Shown: positions 35,484 through 43,864 of the stretch, piece by piece
Position numbering within the stretch: the stretch's first letter is position 1
How the letters are laid out: the number at the start of each line of letters is the position of its first letter
Assembly (NCBI RefSeq): GCF_900094565.1
Contig: NZ_FMAF01000023.1
Span: 1 to 64,000, forward strand
Length of the DNA: 64,000 bases
DNA from: Martinezella lusitana
Lineage (GTDB): Bacteria > Pseudomonadota > Alphaproteobacteria > Rhizobiales > Rhizobiaceae
Reading direction: 5' to 3'
Position numbers and translations under genes: made by a program
Notes under the pieces: model-generated
What the model saw: only the letters and a program-made list of their open reading frames with translations
What the model was told of the DNA's origin: nothing
Databases searched by the model: none

Positions 35484-36266
35484 TCATACCCAGCCCCCAT
35501 CGACGATGAACTGTTGGCTGGTGCACATGGCGCTGTCGTCGGCGGCGAGAAACAGGGCCATGCGCGCGATGTCGGAAGGCTGCAGGCGATCGGGAAGGCA
35601 TTGCCGTTCCTCGATTTGGCGCTCGCCGGCTGGCGTCAGCCAAAGGCGCATCTGCCGCTCGGTCATGACCCAGCCCGGCACCATGCAATTGACGCGGATC
35701 CGCTCCGGCCCCAGTTCCCGCGCCAGGGCACGCGTCATGCCGTAGACAGCGGCCTTGGCCGTGACATAGGCCGGGCAATCGGGGTCACCGACCATCCATG
35801 TGATGGAGCCGAAATTGATGATCGAACCGCCGCCAAGGGCCTTCATATAGGGACGCACGGTCTGCGCGGCGAAAAACTGATGGCGCAGGTTTACGGCCAT
35901 GCGATCATCCCAATAGGCGACTGTCACGTCTTCCGTCTGGTGGCGATCATCGCTGCCGGCATTGTTGCAGAGCACCTGGATCGGGCCGCTCCGCTCGGCG
36001 GCCTCGGCAACCGCTGCCTTCAGGGCCTCGATATCCCTGATGTCGCAGGGGATGAAAAGCGGTGGGCGATCCCCATCAGCCGCGATCGCGTCGACAAGCT
36101 TGCGCGACGGTTCCTCGGCGATGTCGACGAACGCCACATGGCTGGCCTGGGCACAGAAATGCCTGACCAGGCTTTCGCCGATGCCGCCGCCGCCGCCGGT
36201 GATAAAGATGCTTTTGCCCTTGAGGCTTGGATAGCTGGCAAAATTGATCGGCTGGTTGCTCATCAT
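35484..36266 (-). CDS. Short-chain dehydrogenase, XylB-like aldose 1-dehydrogenase
   Basis: 260-residue Rossmann enzyme. TGGGGGIGE (cofactor), NNAGSDDRH, NFGSITW with the catalytic Ser, and YVTAK with the catalytic Tyr/Lys. The segments YPSLKGKSIFITGG, DDRHQTEDVTVAYWDDRMAVNLRH and the VPGWVMTERQMRLWLTPAGE region run closely parallel to Caulobacter D-xylose dehydrogenase XylB. It would oxidise a pentose or similar sugar to its lactone with NAD+. ATG 36266 and 36263 are both possible, overlapping the upstream permease fragment. It is the first intact gene of the probable IclR-controlled operon. Confidence 0.85.
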   Translation of the reverse strand: MMSNQPINFASYPSLKGKSIFITGGGGGIGESLVRHFCAQASHVAFVDIAEEPSRKLVDAIAADGDRPPLFIPCDIRDIEALKAAVAEAAERSGPIQVLCNNAGSDDRHQTEDVTVAYWDDRMAVNLRHQFFAAQTVRPYMKALGGGSIINFGSITWMVGDPDCPAYVTAKAAVYGMTRALARELGPERIRVNCMVPGWVMTERQMRLWLTPAGERQIEERQCLPDRLQPSDIARMALFLAADDSAMCTSQQFIVDGGWV

Positions 36267-36757
36267 GCGTTCCGCCTAATGGGAGTTACGGGGGATGCCG
36301 GCATCGCGGCAGCCGACAAGGAAATCGAAATCGCAGCCGGTATCGGCCTGCGTGACCCGTTCGACATAGAGGCTTTGGCAGCCTCCACCTGTCCTTTCGG
36401 AACAGCGACAATCCCGGCCCTGTAAACCTCGGACAGATAGGCCGAGCAGTTGATTGAAAGGCCGATGACGCCGGCCATGAAAGGGTTGAGGCGGATGCCG
36501 AAAGCCGGAAGAACGAAATAGATATAAAACAGCTGCAGAAGCGCCGGAGTGCCGCGGATGATTTCGATGTAGGCGGAAGCAAGAACCCGCAGCAGCTTCG
36601 AACGCCCGACCTTGGCCAGAGCCAGCAGAAGCCCGCAAGGCAGGCTGATGAGCATGATCCACATCGTCAGTTCAAGGCTGGTGATCGTTCCCAGCACGAG
36701 ATCGGGCAGGTAGTCACTGAAGCCATCGAAATTGAACATGTCCGAGAATGTCGTCAC
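36263..36757 (-). pseudogene. Truncated polar amino-acid ABC permease with foreign 3' end
   Basis: The first ~130 codons are a His/Glu/Gln-type ABC permease (ITSLELTMWIMLISLPCGLLLAL ... EIIRGTPALLQLFYIYF ... GIVAVPKGQVEAAKAS). The homology stops inside the EAA coupling motif, where a full protein would run another ~90 residues. Past about 36380 the frame changes character. A different frame (YVERVTQADTGCDFDFLV...RNSH, stop near 36278) has the GC-ending codon pattern of real coding sequence, so the join fuses two gene remnants out of frame. An active permease is not possible. Confidence 0.75.
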
Positions 36758-36846
36758 GTAAAAGCTTTCTGAAAAGCCGGGCGACTGAAAGGTGCACCCG
36801 TTCCCCAGGATGCCCTCAGTTCTTTTCCGGGATGTCTGTCAAAATT

Positions 36847-36883
36847 GTTCTGTTATACGGAACGCCGTTCGGTTATACGGATG
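36847..36883. promoter_or_regulatory. Tandem IclR-type operator pair, downstream copy
   Basis: GTTCTGTTATACGGAAC (36847-36863) and GTTCGGTTATACGGATG (36867-36883), two 17-bp near-palindromes 20 bases apart, about 90 bases upstream of the permease-fragment/dehydrogenase transcript. IclR-family regulators bind GTTC...GAAC-type dyads. A matching pair lies upstream of the IclR gene. Confidence 0.75.
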
Positions 36884-36973
36884 ATAGGGGTGTCTTCGTG
36901 GGTTTGTCAACTGTCGTCGTTGCAGGTCGGCGTGCGTCTTGCTATGCCGTCAGCGGCCGCGCCGCTCGCTCAA

Positions 36974-37780
36974 TCAGGCGTCAGGAATGTTCGCGCCAAG
37001 CAATCGGCTGATCTTGTCGGCACACGCCCGTACGGCGCGGCCGAGATCATGCATGTCCTCCAGGCTGCGCCCGCCCTTCATGCTGGTGACGCTGATGGCC
37101 GCAACGCCATCGCCGCTGCGGTCGGTAACGGCAGCTGCCACGCATATGACGCCGAGATTGTCTTCCTCGTCGTCGAATGCATAGCCGCGGTCGGCGACGT
37201 CAACGAGGTTCTTCACAAGCTCGGCAGGTTCGGTGATCGTATGTTCGGTGCGGCTCGGCATGCCTATCCGCTTCAGGATCTGAAAGACGCGGGCCGGTGG
37301 CAGCAAGGCCAGCAAGGCCTTGCCGACACCCGAGCAATGCGGCAATTCCCGGGTGCCCAACGAGCCGGCCAGCCGGAATATGCCCGGCGCATCGACACGG
37401 CTGATGGCAACCGCGTAGCCATCGTCAAGGACGGCAAGGCGAGATGTGAGCCCGGTTTCCTGGGTCAGCTGCTGCAGCAGCGGCATGGCGATCTGCGTGA
37501 TGCCGGTGTTGGCGGCGGCGCGATCACCCAGATGCACCAGCGCCAGTCCGAGCCGGTAACGTCGTGAACCCCCGAGCCGTTCATCGGCGATGAAACCGCG
37601 CGCAAGCAAGGTCTGCAGCAGGGTAAATGCGGTGCTTTTCGACACCCCGATACTGTCGGCCAGTTCTGCGACAGTCATTCCCTCGGCGCTGTGTTCACCC
37701 AGGACATGGAGGATATCGAGCGCGCGGCTGACGCTGCGAAGTGCGTATTTGTCGTCGGTCTTGGCCGTTTCTTCTTTCAC
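36974..37780 (-). CDS. IclR-family transcriptional regulator
   Basis: 268 residues from GTG 37780 (VKEETAKTDDKYALRSV). Winged helix at ~15-75 (MTVAELADSIGVSKSTAFTLLQTLL), and the GAF-like effector domain at ~90-260 with the family's GVGKALLALLP and DDEEDNLGVICVAAAV segments. The open frame extends upstream to 37966 through the operator, which argues for the GTG start. Tandem operator pairs flank it on both sides, so it likely represses itself, the AraD1-type gene and the dehydrogenase/transporter operon until a sugar-derived signal binds. Confidence 0.88.
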   Translation of the reverse strand: MKEETAKTDDKYALRSVSRALDILHVLGEHSAEGMTVAELADSIGVSKSTAFTLLQTLLARGFIADERLGGSRRYRLGLALVHLGDRAAANTGITQIAMPLLQQLTQETGLTSRLAVLDDGYAVAISRVDAPGIFRLAGSLGTRELPHCSGVGKALLALLPPARVFQILKRIGMPSRTEHTITEPAELVKNLVDVADRGYAFDDEEDNLGVICVAAAVTDRSGDGVAAISVTSMKGGRSLEDMHDLGRAVRACADKISRLLGANIPDA

Positions 37781-37852
37781 GGAAGCCTCGTTGAACGGGT
37801 GGGATGCAGGCCAGTCGGCCCTGCAGTTGACAGGTCCGCTCCAGCGCTCTAT

Positions 37853-37889
37853 CGTTTGTATAACAGAACGTCGTTCGGTATAACAGAAC
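37853..37889. promoter_or_regulatory. Tandem IclR-type operator pair, upstream copy
   Basis: A degenerate copy at 37853-37869 (CGTTTGTATAACAGAAC) and GTTCGGTATAACAGAAC (37873-37889) have the same 20-base period as the pair at 36847-36883, in inverted orientation. The pair is in the divergent promoter of the IclR gene and the AraD1-type gene. Confidence 0.75.
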
Positions 37890-38075
37890 AATTTAGGTGT
37901 GGCCTTAAAATATTCGCTTATTTCCGCGGCTGATGTCCTGCGCGTTGAGGCTTCCGGCTTCATCACTAATCAATTGCCTGCCGTCTCATCGGGCTGGTGC
38001 CCGTCCCAAAACCTTTGAGATCCGCCGCCTTCCTCGAGAAGGCGATAGTGATCGACCAAACCACGGAGAGCCCAA

Positions 38076-39068
38076 ATGCGCCTCGTTCAGTTCACCAATA
38101 GACGCGGCGAGCGGCGTGTCGGCGCCGTCGGTGCTGATGGCGAGCTTCGTCTGACCACACGCGAGCACACCGTTTACGATCTGGCGCAGGCAGCCATCTC
38201 CTCGGGTATCAGTCTGGATGAGGTCGTCTCCGGCCAGCTCGGCGACGAACGCGAAGACTACGACGCCATTGTCGCGGAAGGGCGGATCCTGCCACCGCTT
38301 GACCACCCGGAACCGGCGCGCTTCCTGATCACGGGTACCGGTCTGACCCATCTCGGCAGCGCCGATGCCAGGGACCGGATGCATGACCTTGCTCACGGCC
38401 CCGAAGCCGAGATGACTGACTCTATGAAGATCTTTCGGATGGGTCTCGACGGCGGAAAGCCGGCGGAAGGCGAGATCGGCGTGCAGCCGGAGTGGTTTTT
38501 CAAGGGGGTTGGCACCTGTGTTGTGCCGCCGGAAGCGCCGTTACCCTTGCCATCCTTTGCCTTGGCCGGTGGCGAGGAAGCCGAGATCGTCGGTCTTTAT
38601 CTGATCGGCCCGGATGGTACGCCCTGGCGCCTCGGTTTTGCGATCGGCAACGAGTTCTCGGACCAAGTGACGGAAGCGCAGAATTATCTTTATCTGGCGC
38701 ATTCCAAGCTCAGGGCTTGCTCCTTTGGCCCTGAAATGCTTGTTGGCACCTTGCCGCAAAATGTTGAGGGCCGGATCCAGATTCTGCGCGACGGCGCATC
38801 GATCTGGCAAGGTGAGTTCTTGAGCGGCGAAGCGAATATGTCGCATTCGATCCAGAATCTGGAACATTATCATTTTCGTTATGAGATGTTTCGCCGCCCA
38901 GGCGACCTGCATGCCTATTTCTTCGGCGCAGCGATCCTCAGTTGCGCCAATGGCGTGACAACGATGGCAGGGGATGTCTTTGAGATAGACGTTCCTGTCT
39001 TTGGTCGGCCGTTGCGCAACGCTATGATATCGTCAGAGCCTGTCACGGTCAAAGTACGACAACTCTGA
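38076..39068 (+). CDS. AraD1/GguC-type fumarylacetoacetate hydrolase-family protein
   Basis: 330 residues. The C-terminal FAH fold carries the metal-binding ...GEEAEIVGLYLIG and IGNEFSDQVTE segments. MRLVQFTNRRGERRVGAV at the start is the form seen in the GguC/AraD1 group. Members include 2-keto-3-deoxy-L-arabonate dehydratase, which fits with the XylB-like dehydrogenase encoded in the opposite operon. It is divergent from IclR with the tandem operators between. No sugar lactonase or sugar-acid dehydratase gene is in the window, so the pathway is incomplete here. Confidence 0.82.
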   Translation: MRLVQFTNRRGERRVGAVGADGELRLTTREHTVYDLAQAAISSGISLDEVVSGQLGDEREDYDAIVAEGRILPPLDHPEPARFLITGTGLTHLGSADARDRMHDLAHGPEAEMTDSMKIFRMGLDGGKPAEGEIGVQPEWFFKGVGTCVVPPEAPLPLPSFALAGGEEAEIVGLYLIGPDGTPWRLGFAIGNEFSDQVTEAQNYLYLAHSKLRACSFGPEMLVGTLPQNVEGRIQILRDGASIWQGEFLSGEANMSHSIQNLEHYHFRYEMFRRPGDLHAYFFGAAILSCANGVTTMAGDVFEIDVPVFGRPLRNAMISSEPVTVKVRQL

Positions 39069-39069
39069 G

Positions 39070-39237
39070 GAAGAGCTTCGAGCGGTTAAGAGTTTCTACG
39101 ATTGGCCGCTTGAGACAATGGTGGTTTCCAAGGGCGATGTCATGTCATCTGCCCTTAGGGATATTGAGCCTGACATGTGGGAAGATGCGACCGGCGAAAC
39201 TGCCAGAGTTTATGAGCAAAGGCTCGCGGGTGGGTAA
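39070..39237 (+). other. Possible gene fragment (open frame with coding-like codon use)
   Basis: The frame directly after the AraD1-type stop reads EELRAVKSFYDWPLETMVVSKGD... and ends RVYEQRLAGG. From an internal ATG at 39118 it would give 39 residues. The composition is protein-like but no family is recognised and no ribosome site precedes the ATG. It may be the 3' end of a gene whose front part was lost. Confidence 0.3.
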
Positions 39238-39638
39238 ATGAAACAATGCGACATCGCCGAACGCCGCAATGTCCGGCGGAAAATTCTATCATAGTTGACA
39301 GCGTTAGCGTGCCACGTCTCACTTGAAACTGGATGCCTTTCCCAGCAGTCATCAGCTGGTTCCAATCAAACAATTTGACTGATCGAAAGATAACGCCATT
39401 GCTCGACGAGGCCCATTTCGAGATTTGGATTTTAGTCGTGTCATCGACCGCGCTAAAACGCATTGGGTTATCAGGCTAATCTTGAGCTAGGCTTCCGTCG
39501 CAACAACTATCTAACTGCGACCGCACGGGTGAGGCGTCAAGTGCCTTAAGGAAATCAAGTATCCAAGGTACTTACGAAAGCAAGGCCCCCGGTTTAATTC
39601 CCATCAAGGCGATTGGTCGGACTTACCGTGTGCCTGCG
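39238..39638. other. Intergenic stretch, nothing recognised
   Basis: About 400 bases with lower GC than neighbouring genes. Short open frames occur on both strands but show no domain or codon bias. It precedes the cut-off oxidoreductase and the IS6 element, so it may be recombined sequence. Confidence 0.45.
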
Positions 39639-39765
39639 TTATTCAGGAAAATCCGTCAGAACGACCTTCCCAGACAACCCGCCCGCCTCCATCCGGCGAT
39701 GGGCGTCCGATGTAGCCGTGAGCGGATATACCGCTCCAATGACCGGCTTGAGCACTTGTCCTACC
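39639..39765 (-). pseudogene. 3' fragment of a zinc-type quinone oxidoreductase, cut by IS6 element
   Basis: The minus strand reads VGQVLKPVIGAVYPLTATSD then AHRRMEAGGLSGKVVLTDFPE and a stop, the C terminus of NADPH:quinone reductase/alcohol dehydrogenase-like proteins. The homology begins exactly at the inverted repeat of the neighbouring IS6 element. The rest of the gene is not found on the other side of the element, so insertion was followed by deletion or adjacent recombination. Confidence 0.7.
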
Positions 39766-40575
39766 GGTATTGCCAAGTTGTTTGAGGCTGGTCGCGTGCC
39801 ATTACGGGGCGGCTATTTTACGCCGCCATTTCGGCGGTGTACTCGGCCCACAGGCCGAATGCGTCAATCCGTGCATGGCGGTATGAAATGGCGGTAAGAC
39901 TGTCGCGGCGAGCGCGGAAGATCGTATTGATTTGGTCATGGGCTGACAGGAAGCGTTGCGCCTGACGAGGCGATTTGAACCGCCCCATGATCTTCTCGCG
40001 TTTTCGGGTCAACCGGTGCGAGTTTTCAATTCTGTTGTTCACGCCCTTATGCGCCCGATGATCGGCATCCGGCGCCAGGGTCTGTATAAGCTTGACATAG
40101 CTGCCAAGCTTGTCCGTGACGACGACGCGCGGCTCGCCAAATTGCCTGACCAGTCCGGAGAAGAAACGCTTGGCCGCCTTGGTGTTGCGGCGCCGCTGAA
40201 CCAAGATGTCGAGCATATCGCCATCCGCATCGATCGCCCGCCAGAGCCAGAACTTCTGTCCGCCGATTGCAATGACGGACTCATCCATATGCCACTTGTC
40301 ATTTGGCTTGGGGCGGTCCCTGCGAATGCAGGTGGCAAAATGGCGGTCAAAGCGATTAATCCATAATCGAACAGTTTCCCGGCTAACGATCACGCCGCGT
40401 TCAGCAAGCAGGTCTTCCACATCCGCCGTGCTCAGCGAAAACCGGTAATAGGCCCCCACCGCATAAGCAACAATCTCACGCGGAAAGCGAAACCCCTTCA
40501 GCCGGGGAAAAAGGCGCGGCAATTTCATTGCGCGTCGATACCTGACACGCCAGCCTCAAACAACTTGGCAGTACC
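39766..40575. mobile_element. IS6-family insertion sequence, apparently intact
   Basis: About 810 bases, bounded by inverted repeats containing GGTAYTGCCAAGTTGTTTGA (the repeat runs on into GGCTGG), with a single transposase gene. The 8-base flanks (GTCCTACC and GCAGCAAC) are not a target duplication. IS6 elements move by cointegrate formation, so missing duplications usually reflect later recombination between copies. Confidence 0.8.
39818..40528 (-). CDS. IS6-family transposase
   Basis: 236 residues with the DDE triad visible: Asp in HMDESVIAIGG, Asp in VVTDKLGSY, Glu in NNRIENSH. An N-terminal helix-turn-helix region (LSTADVEDLLAERGVIVSRETVRLW) binds the ends. No disruptions, so it is potentially active, in contrast to the copy at 60993. 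Confidence 0.92.
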   Translation of the reverse strand: MKLPRLFPRLKGFRFPREIVAYAVGAYYRFSLSTADVEDLLAERGVIVSRETVRLWINRFDRHFATCIRRDRPKPNDKWHMDESVIAIGGQKFWLWRAIDADGDMLDILVQRRRNTKAAKRFFSGLVRQFGEPRVVVTDKLGSYVKLIQTLAPDADHRAHKGVNNRIENSHRLTRKREKIMGRFKSPRQAQRFLSAHDQINTIFRARRDSLTAISYRHARIDAFGLWAEYTAEMAA

Positions 40576-40613
40576 GCAGCAACATCGTCATGCTCGTTTG
40601 GGGCGTGTGGAGG

Positions 40614-41831
40614 TCAAATCGATGCCTTTTGCAGTCTGTGCTCGATCTCTTCTAAGAAGCCGGGCAGAGGGTACCAGCTGGAATGGACGAGATGGAGCGC
40701 GCCGTTGACGGTCGAGAGGCCAATGGTTTGCTCGCCATCATGGCCTCGAAGGACGACAGGAGCCCAAAGAGCCTCGATCGTCAGATTTCCGATCGATGAG
40801 GAATAAGGAAGCTGCCCAAGATTGGAGACAAGCATGGTTTCGGAGAAGGCGTCTGCGTTGAAACGAGCGCCTTCAGCTTCATCCATGTCAGTCGACATTG
40901 CATCATAGACCGCACTGAATACGGGCGCTCCGCCTTCTAGCGTCTTAAGCGGAAGTAAGGAAGCAGTGACGGACCTAGCCATCTCCCACGCATCGTCAGG
41001 CGCGTTGGGTTCGATCAACGTTGTAGCTTTGGCTATTGCAACAACGCACTCGTCGTTTAGCTCAAGTAGCTTGCGAAGGTCCACCGGAGAGAAGATGCTT
41101 ACCGCACCGTCGCGCCACGTTGGGTCAATACTGCGCCCTGCCAAAGTTGCTGTGGCACAAACGATACCGTGTATAGTGGTCCGTTCAAGACGAGCACGCT
41201 CGCGAAGTAGGCCAGTCGTTTCGGGTTTGAGGATGAGGCTTGTGACGTGCACAGGCTTTTTCAAGCATTCGACAGCCAGCGTGTGCGAGAATTTCTTGCC
41301 AGGCGCCGATGATGGCCGTGTAGGAACACCCAATTTCTGGTCGATCGAGGGCGGGAATTCATAGGGATCCAGTCGCTGCCCTGAAATTGCCGAAAGTAAA
41401 TCGCGCAGCATAAAGATTGATGACAAGCCATCAGCAATCGCGTGATGGGTGACCAGCAGAACGAACGACTTCTCAAGCTCATGGATCAACACCACGCGAG
41501 CAAGCGGCCCCTTCGTCGGATCAAACAGCGTACTGATCTCACGTTCCGCTTCTCTCTCCCACGTTGTTCCAGGAGGCGCGACGCGCAGCGGGATGGGGCG
41601 TCGGGAGCATCGGTGGAAGTGGGGTACTCGCTGTCGCGTGGAATCGATCGAAACAGACAGCATTGGATGACGTGCCTGCAATGCATCCACAGCCGCCCTC
41701 CAATCAGTCACGAGAGTTCGTCCCTTTATCTCTGCGACGATACAGAAATGCTTGGGACAACTGTGATCGAAGAGCCAGAAGAACTCCTCAATGACGCCCA
41801 GCGGTCGCACCACGTCGAAATCAGTATCCAA
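40614..41831 (-). CDS. Condensation-domain / PapA-type acyltransferase
   Basis: 405 residues. The catalytic motif HHxxxDG is present as H129-H130-A-I-A-D134-G135 (LVTHHAIADGLSS), and the ARHPMLSVSI strand and GLSTVNGALHL segment are typical of the condensation-like fold. Such enzymes transfer acyl groups from CoA or carrier proteins to alcohols or amines (PapA5, WS/DGAT, NRPS condensation domains). No carrier protein, synthetase or lipid genes are nearby, so the donor and acceptor cannot be inferred. The gene stands alone beside the IS6 element. Confidence 0.8.
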   Translation of the reverse strand: MDTDFDVVRPLGVIEEFFWLFDHSCPKHFCIVAEIKGRTLVTDWRAAVDALQARHPMLSVSIDSTRQRVPHFHRCSRRPIPLRVAPPGTTWEREAEREISTLFDPTKGPLARVVLIHELEKSFVLLVTHHAIADGLSSIFMLRDLLSAISGQRLDPYEFPPSIDQKLGVPTRPSSAPGKKFSHTLAVECLKKPVHVTSLILKPETTGLLRERARLERTTIHGIVCATATLAGRSIDPTWRDGAVSIFSPVDLRKLLELNDECVVAIAKATTLIEPNAPDDAWEMARSVTASLLPLKTLEGGAPVFSAVYDAMSTDMDEAEGARFNADAFSETMLVSNLGQLPYSSSIGNLTIEALWAPVVLRGHDGEQTIGLSTVNGALHLVHSSWYPLPGFLEEIEHRLQKASI

Positions 41832-42055
41832 AACGCTATCCTTTTCATTCTAATCATTCGATTTTATCGGCTGTCAGGAACTACTTGGATCGACGTTGAC
41901 CCAGTGAAGCCTCTTCGCCGAAAGGCGACCACGTTTGGGACATGGCGCCTGATACAGCGCCGCCCTCCATAGGGTGCGCGATCACGAATTCACTGTAGAG
42001 GACACGCTGCTCGCTCACTGTCGTGACCGAAAGCGCTCCTGAATAATCGCCAGTC
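41832..42055 (-). other. Short region with a possible SRPBCC-like fragment
   Basis: On the minus strand the frame GDYSGALSVTTVSEQRVLYS followed by EFVIAHPMEGGAV has the look of an SRPBCC/cyclase-like strand pair, without a start of its own; it overlaps the end of the aldo/keto reductase gene. It may be a fragment or chance. Confidence 0.2.
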
Positions 42056-42883
42056 TCAGTCGGTGGCATTCCAGTCACACGCAAAAGGCGGATTGACGAA
42101 GCGTTGGTCCTTGGGGAGGGAGGCTATCAAGGAGAGGTCTTCGTCATCCAGCCGGATCGATGCTGCATCGAGATTTGCCTTTTGAGTTTCGGTTCGCGCA
42201 GCCTTCGGGATCGCGATCACCCCTTCCTGGCCGAGGAGCCATGCGACAGCGACTTGCGACCCGCTAACATTGTGTTTCAGGCCAATCGACTGCAGGATTG
42301 GGTCGCTCGCCGCGCGGCCCTGCGCCAAAGGGGCATAAGCAGTCAGCGCAATTCCCTTGGTGCGCAGGTACTGAAGCATCGGCGCTTGCGACCGATACGG
42401 ATGGTACTCGATCTGATGAACTGCGATCGGAACCCGTATGTCTTCCACAACGCGCCGGATCATTGGCATGTTGAAATTGCACACGCCGATCGCTCTCGCA
42501 TAGCCATGTTCACGAAGACGCGCCATCGCAGTCAGGGTTGAGGCTATGTCCATGTCGGCCGATGGCCAATGCACGAGAAAAAGATCGACATAGTCCATCT
42601 TCAGCTTTTCGAGGCTTGTAGCAAAGGCTCGCTGCAAAGCTTCCGGCGCCAGTTGATCGTGCCAGACCTTGGTCGTGACGAAGAGTTCGCGACGATGAAT
42701 GCCCGAGCCTGCGATTGCCGTACCGACCGCCGCCTCATTTTCATACATTGCCGCGGTATCAATATGCCGATATCCGAGCGAAAGCGCGGTTTCCACCGCC
42801 GGCTGCGCGCTGACGCCCGGCATCCGGAACGTTCCGAGGCCAAGACGAGGTATCGTCACACCCTGCGTTTCGATTGTGTCCAT
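42056..42883 (-). CDS. Aldo/keto reductase
   Basis: 275-residue TIM-barrel NADPH oxidoreductase. The catalytic tetrad is visible: Asp and Tyr in HIDTAAMYENE, Lys in TTKVWHD, His in FLVHWPSAD. The ATG at 42883 has AAGGAGA upstream; 18 bases of in-frame leader are rejected. Reduces an aldehyde or ketone; substrate unknown. Last gene of a three-gene operon with NmrA-type and serine hydrolase genes, probably under the divergent LysR. Confidence 0.9.
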   Translation of the reverse strand: MDTIETQGVTIPRLGLGTFRMPGVSAQPAVETALSLGYRHIDTAAMYENEAAVGTAIAGSGIHRRELFVTTKVWHDQLAPEALQRAFATSLEKLKMDYVDLFLVHWPSADMDIASTLTAMARLREHGYARAIGVCNFNMPMIRRVVEDIRVPIAVHQIEYHPYRSQAPMLQYLRTKGIALTAYAPLAQGRAASDPILQSIGLKHNVSGSQVAVAWLLGQEGVIAIPKAARTETQKANLDAASIRLDDEDLSLIASLPKDQRFVNPPFACDWNATD

Positions 42884-42952
42884 TGAATATTCTCCTTCCA
42901 CAACAAAGCTGGAGATGCAGGCGGAAGAACCCCCTGCATCCTAATCGCTCTA

Positions 42953-43834
42953 TCAGGCGCGATCGTCGGTGTTGTCACCGGCCACGAGTGCGTCTACGAC
43001 CTGCTGCAGCGAGGTATTTCCCTTTTTCGCGAGGCGGCCGCTGTCCTTGAACTCGATCCAGCTTTCATTGAAGCCGTCGAGCATGCGAATACGCGGCGTC
43101 GGGTTCTTCATCCCTTGCGAGCGGAACAGGTCCTCCCAGGTTTCGCGGTTGACAACCTCGACCTTCACCGGCCTCTTGAGCGCAACTTCGAACGCTTGCG
43201 CGAGGTCATTTGGCGATACACGCTGAGCAGCCTCCAACTCGATGACCCGTTTTCCGGTCCAATCCTGCTGGATTAGTTCTCCCGCCAGGATCCCGATGTC
43301 CTTCGTTGCGATCATCGGGAACTTTTTGTCCGCGGGCTGCAGGAAGCTGTAAAGAATGCCAGTGTCGCGGGCCGCGCCTACGTCCCAAAGTGCATTTTCC
43401 ATGAACCATGCGGGCCGGAGGAAGGTGACAGGCAGGTCAAGTTCGTTGAGGGCTTTTTCCAGCATCGTGCGCTGGGACAGCAGATTGTCCTCTTTCGCGT
43501 CTGCGCCGATCGTCGACAGGCAGAGGACTTTTTTCGGGTGTGCGGTCTTTAGAGCGGCGACGACACTGTCGATCACCTTTTGCGCCTCGGGATAGCCAGG
43601 CTCGGGGTCGAACTCGGACGGCGGAAGAATGAACACGGCTTCGGCGCCGACAAAGGCGGCCGACAGCGCCTTTGCGTCTTCCATCTCGGCTAGAGCAACC
43701 TCGCAGCCGAGAGCGGCCCATGATGCGCCCTTGGCCTGATCGCGAACGATCGCACGGACGGCCTTGCCGTTTGCAAGCAGGGTCCGCGCAAGCGCGCCGC
43801 CGACTTTGCCGGTGATTCCAGTGATAGCGTACAT
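42953..43834 (-). CDS. NmrA/NAD(P)H-binding family protein
   Basis: 293 residues. The Rossmann loop GITGKVGGALARTLL at the N terminus binds NAD(P)(H). VFILPPSEFDPEPGYPEAQKVID and TFLRPAWFMEN are typical of the NmrA/QOR2-like atypical SDRs, which are often redox sensors or quinone reductases rather than dehydrogenases. No classical YxxxK motif is evident, consistent with this group. Confidence 0.85.
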   Translation of the reverse strand: MYAITGITGKVGGALARTLLANGKAVRAIVRDQAKGASWAALGCEVALAEMEDAKALSAAFVGAEAVFILPPSEFDPEPGYPEAQKVIDSVVAALKTAHPKKVLCLSTIGADAKEDNLLSQRTMLEKALNELDLPVTFLRPAWFMENALWDVGAARDTGILYSFLQPADKKFPMIATKDIGILAGELIQQDWTGKRVIELEAAQRVSPNDLAQAFEVALKRPVKVEVVNRETWEDLFRSQGMKNPTPRIRMLDGFNESWIEFKDSGRLAKKGNTSLQQVVDALVAGDNTDDRA

Positions 43835-43864
43835 GTCTGATTTTCCATTCAGAAAGAGGAGAGA

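Noticed and set aside
39155..39463. A 102-codon minus-strand frame after the AraD1-type gene
   Set aside because: AT-richer composition, no ribosome site or domain; partly antisense to a better-looking fragment.
39758..40583. 8-bp target duplication around the IS6 element
   Set aside because: GTCCTACC and GCAGCAAC do not match, so there is no duplication.
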